Shown piece after piece: positions 62,408 through 64,000 of a stretch of 64,000 nt of DNA. Position 1 is the first letter of the stretch. Every line of letters starts with the position of its first letter. Under the pieces are notes generated by a model that was given only the letters and a program-made list of their open reading frames with translations, was not told the origin of the DNA and searched no databases. Source of the stretch: Micromonospora haikouensis (GTDB lineage: Bacteria > Actinomycetota > Actinomycetes > Mycobacteriales > Micromonosporaceae); NCBI RefSeq assembly GCF_900091595.1, contig NZ_FMCW01000013.1, positions 1 through 64,000 on the forward strand, written 5' to 3'. A program made the position numbers and the translations under genes.

Positions 62408-62838
62408 GCCCGTGCCCTGTCCTTCACCGCGGCGGTGACGGTGTCCACGTCCGCCCGGACGCTGCGCACCGCCGCCGCCGGAACCGGCGGGACCGCCTGG
62501 CCGACCTGCTTCTTGCCGACCAGGGCGAGGATCCCGGCCGCCAGGAAGAGCACCACCGCGACGATCAACGCGGCCGCCCAGGCCGGCACGACCAGCGCCA
62601 GCAGCAGGATCGCGGCGGCGATCAGCGCGCCCAGGCCGTAGAGCGCCAGTGCGCCGCCGCCGCCGAAGAGGCCGATCCCGATGCCGGCGTGCTTGCCCTT
62701 CTGGGTCAGCTCCGCCCGGGCCAGGGCCAGCTCGTCGCGGACGAGTCGGGAGACCTGCTCCGTGGCCCGCTGCACGAGTTCGGCGGTGGACGGCTCGCTC
62801 CCGGTCCGCGACGTGCGGTGATTCGCGACGTCAGCCAT
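62404..62838 (-). CDS. Phage-holin-superfamily (DUF1469) membrane protein
   Basis: The protein is 144 aa. ELVQRATEQVSRLVRDELALARAELTQKGKHAGIGIGLFGGGG is typical of actinobacterial holin_3_6 proteins, followed by two helices. These are chromosomal envelope proteins, not evidence for a prophage. First gene of the operon; overlaps DUF3618 by 4 bp. Confidence 0.88.
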   Translation of the reverse strand: MADVANHRTSRTGSEPSTAELVQRATEQVSRLVRDELALARAELTQKGKHAGIGIGLFGGGGALALYGLGALIAAAILLLALVVPAWAAALIVAVVLFLAAGILALVGKKQVGQAVPPVPAAAVRSVRADVDTVTAAVKDRARA

Positions 62839-63047
62839 GCTGTCCTCCTTTCGTCATCACCGCGCTGTATGCCCGGAGTCGCCGCCCGTCAATCCTGCGC
62901 GGGGCGGCCAGTCGCACTGACCGCGCCGCGCAGCAGTCCCCGGGAGACGGCCGTTCAAACCCCGCCCGGCCCCGCGACGGGGCGGCCGGCCTCCCGCCGG
63001 TTCAACGCCCCGCCGCCGCGACAGGACACGTCGCGCCGTGCACGCCG

Positions 63048-64000
63048 TCAGCGCGGGGCGGCGGCGTGGTTGTCGGACGGGGCTGCGCCGTGGTTGCCGG
63101 ACGAGGCCGGGGCGTGGTCGTCGGGCGTGGCCGGGGCGTCCGGGCGGGCGGCGGGCTCGTCCGGGCCCACGAACGCCTCGCTGCGGGCCGCGCCGTCGTC
63201 GCTGCCGCCGAAGACCCGGGCGTCGTCGGGCACGTCCGCCTCGGCGCGGCGGCGCGCCGGGCGGCGGGGCTGCACCGCCTGCCAGGGCAGCGCGCCGGAC
63301 GCGTCGCCGACCTCGGCACGCATCCGGGGCAGCGCGGTCGGGCGGTGGTCCCGCACCCAGCCGACCAGGTGCTCCCGCACCAGGCAGCGCAGGTCCCACA
63401 GGCTGCCGGCGTTCGCCGCGCTGACCAGCGCCCGCACCTTGATCAGGCCGCCCGTGGCGTCGGTGACCTGCAGGACGCAGACCCGGCCGTCCCACAGCTC
63501 GCTGCCCTCCACCAGCCGGCGCAGCTCCTCCCGCATCGCCTGCACGTTGATCGACCAGTCGACGTCGAACTCGGCGGTGCCCAGCACCGCCGCCTCCGTA
63601 CGGGTCCAGTTCTGGAAGGGCTTGCTGGTGAAGTACGAGGTGGGCAGGATCAGCCGGCGGTCGTCCCAGATCTGCACGACGACGTAGCTGAGGGTCAGCT
63701 CCTCGATGCGGCCCCACTCCCCCTCGACGACCACCACGTCGTCGAGGCGTACCGCGTCGCTGAAGGCGAGCTGGAGGCCGGCGAAGACGTTGCCGAGCAG
63801 GCTCTGCGCGGCGAGCGCGGCCACCACACCGACCACGCCGGCGGAGGTCAGCACGCCGGCCCCGACGCCCCGGACGCTCGGGAAGGTCATCAGCATCACG
63901 CCGACGGCGAGGATCACGATCACCGCGATGGTCAGCCGGCGCAGCATCACCACCTGGGTACGCACGCGGCGGGCGTGGCGGTTGTCCGGCACGTCGACCC
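63048..64000 (-). CDS. MscS-family mechanosensitive channel, 5' end beyond the window
   Basis: At least 314 residues are visible. TM3 and the pore region are GVVGVVAALAAQSLLGNVFAGLQLAFSDAVRLDDVVVVEGEWGRIEELTLSYVVV, the MscS hallmark, with NWTRTEAAVLGTAEFDVDW in the beta domain. A GTG at 63992 could start it, but it is preceded in frame by more codons and the expected earlier helices are missing, so the gene probably continues past the right edge. The last 70 residues are a disordered acidic/Pro-rich tail. Confidence 0.88.
   Translation of the reverse strand, partial: VDVPDNRHARRVRTQVVMLRRLTIAVIVILAVGVMLMTFPSVRGVGAGVLTSAGVVGVVAALAAQSLLGNVFAGLQLAFSDAVRLDDVVVVEGEWGRIEELTLSYVVVQIWDDRRLILPTSYFTSKPFQNWTRTEAAVLGTAEFDVDWSINVQAMREELRRLVEGSELWDGRVCVLQVTDATGGLIKVRALVSAANAGSLWDLRCLVREHLVGWVRDHRPTALPRMRAEVGDASGALPWQAVQPRRPARRRAEADVPDDARVFGGSDDGAARSEAFVGPDEPAARPDAPATPDDHAPASSGNHGAAPSDNHAAAPR

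Noticed and set aside
62404-62838. Holin-like gene as a sign of prophage
   Set aside because: It sits in the usual DUF3618/DUF4235 chromosomal operon and no other phage gene is nearby.
1-64000. CRISPR arrays, rRNA, tRNA, insertion sequences
   Set aside because: No regularly spaced repeats, cloverleaf genes, transposase motifs or flanking inverted repeats were recognised on either strand by eye; a tRNA or IS scan would be needed to exclude weak cases.

Overview
The window is very GC-rich, with strong G/C third-position bias, many GTG starts, and 4-bp ATGA or GTGA overlaps inside operons. The core block thrS / HIT protein / pgsA / acyltransferase / pimA / pdxS / pdxT / yebC is the gene order known from mycobacteria and other actinomycetes. 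Together with the CBM-bearing secreted glycosidases, a SARP-type regulator, P450, LPxTG protein and cell-envelope helper proteins, this points to a filamentous actinobacterium, most likely a Micromonosporaceae (Micromonospora-like) chromosome. The family assignment is inference; no rRNA or tRNA gene was seen.

Region 1 (1-19.4 kb) is a plant-polysaccharide and fucoside utilisation locus. It holds four secreted GH43-type proteins (one running off the left edge), a RICIN-tagged carbohydrate esterase, and a nine-gene rightward operon. That operon runs from a Tat-exported GH29 alpha-L-fucosidase through an ABC sugar importer to the non-phosphorylating L-fucose oxidation enzymes: mutarotase, dehydrogenase, lactonase, L-fuconate dehydratase and a KduD-like SDR. 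Near-identical LacI-type operators (consensus TGTTATCGATAACA) sit in three intergenic regions. In three promoters the operator lies between a TTGACG -35 and a CACAGT -10, so the hydrolases look like one regulon; its regulator is not in the window.

Region 2 (19.4-39.5 kb) is accessory DNA with a secondary-metabolism flavour and visible decay. A compact operon (GT1 glycosyltransferase, Rieske dioxygenase alpha and beta, MFS exporter, carboxymuconolactone-decarboxylase-like protein, an unrecognised Cys protein, and a convergent flavin reductase) is the best candidate for an undescribed small-molecule pathway. It is followed by a broken enolase-superfamily gene, a hydrolase, a UBP zinc-finger protein, a frameshifted beta-hydroxyacid dehydrogenase, a 1043-aa AfsR/SARP regulator divergent from a secreted triple-repeat protein, a frameshifted second GT1 gene read through into a conserved hypothetical protein, a P450, an LPxTG surface protein, and a PadR/membrane-protein pair with a palindromic leaderless-type promoter.

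Region 3 (39.5-64 kb) is mostly conserved chromosome: DUF402, yebC, pdxTS, pimA, the acyltransferase, pgsA, a second EF-G-like GTPase, an aldo/keto reductase, a HIT protein, a D-Ala-D-Ala carboxypeptidase-like protein, thrS, a YcnI-like membrane protein, an ADP-ribosylglycohydrolase, a two-component system, adenosine deaminase, a shortened methyltransferase, a cold-shock protein, a DUF4235/DUF3618/holin-like envelope operon and an MscS channel cut by the right edge. A dispersed intergenic repeat, made of two GGGGCCC hairpins flanking an ACCGAATGCGTTAA-like core, occurs three times around pdxT/pdxS and thrS.
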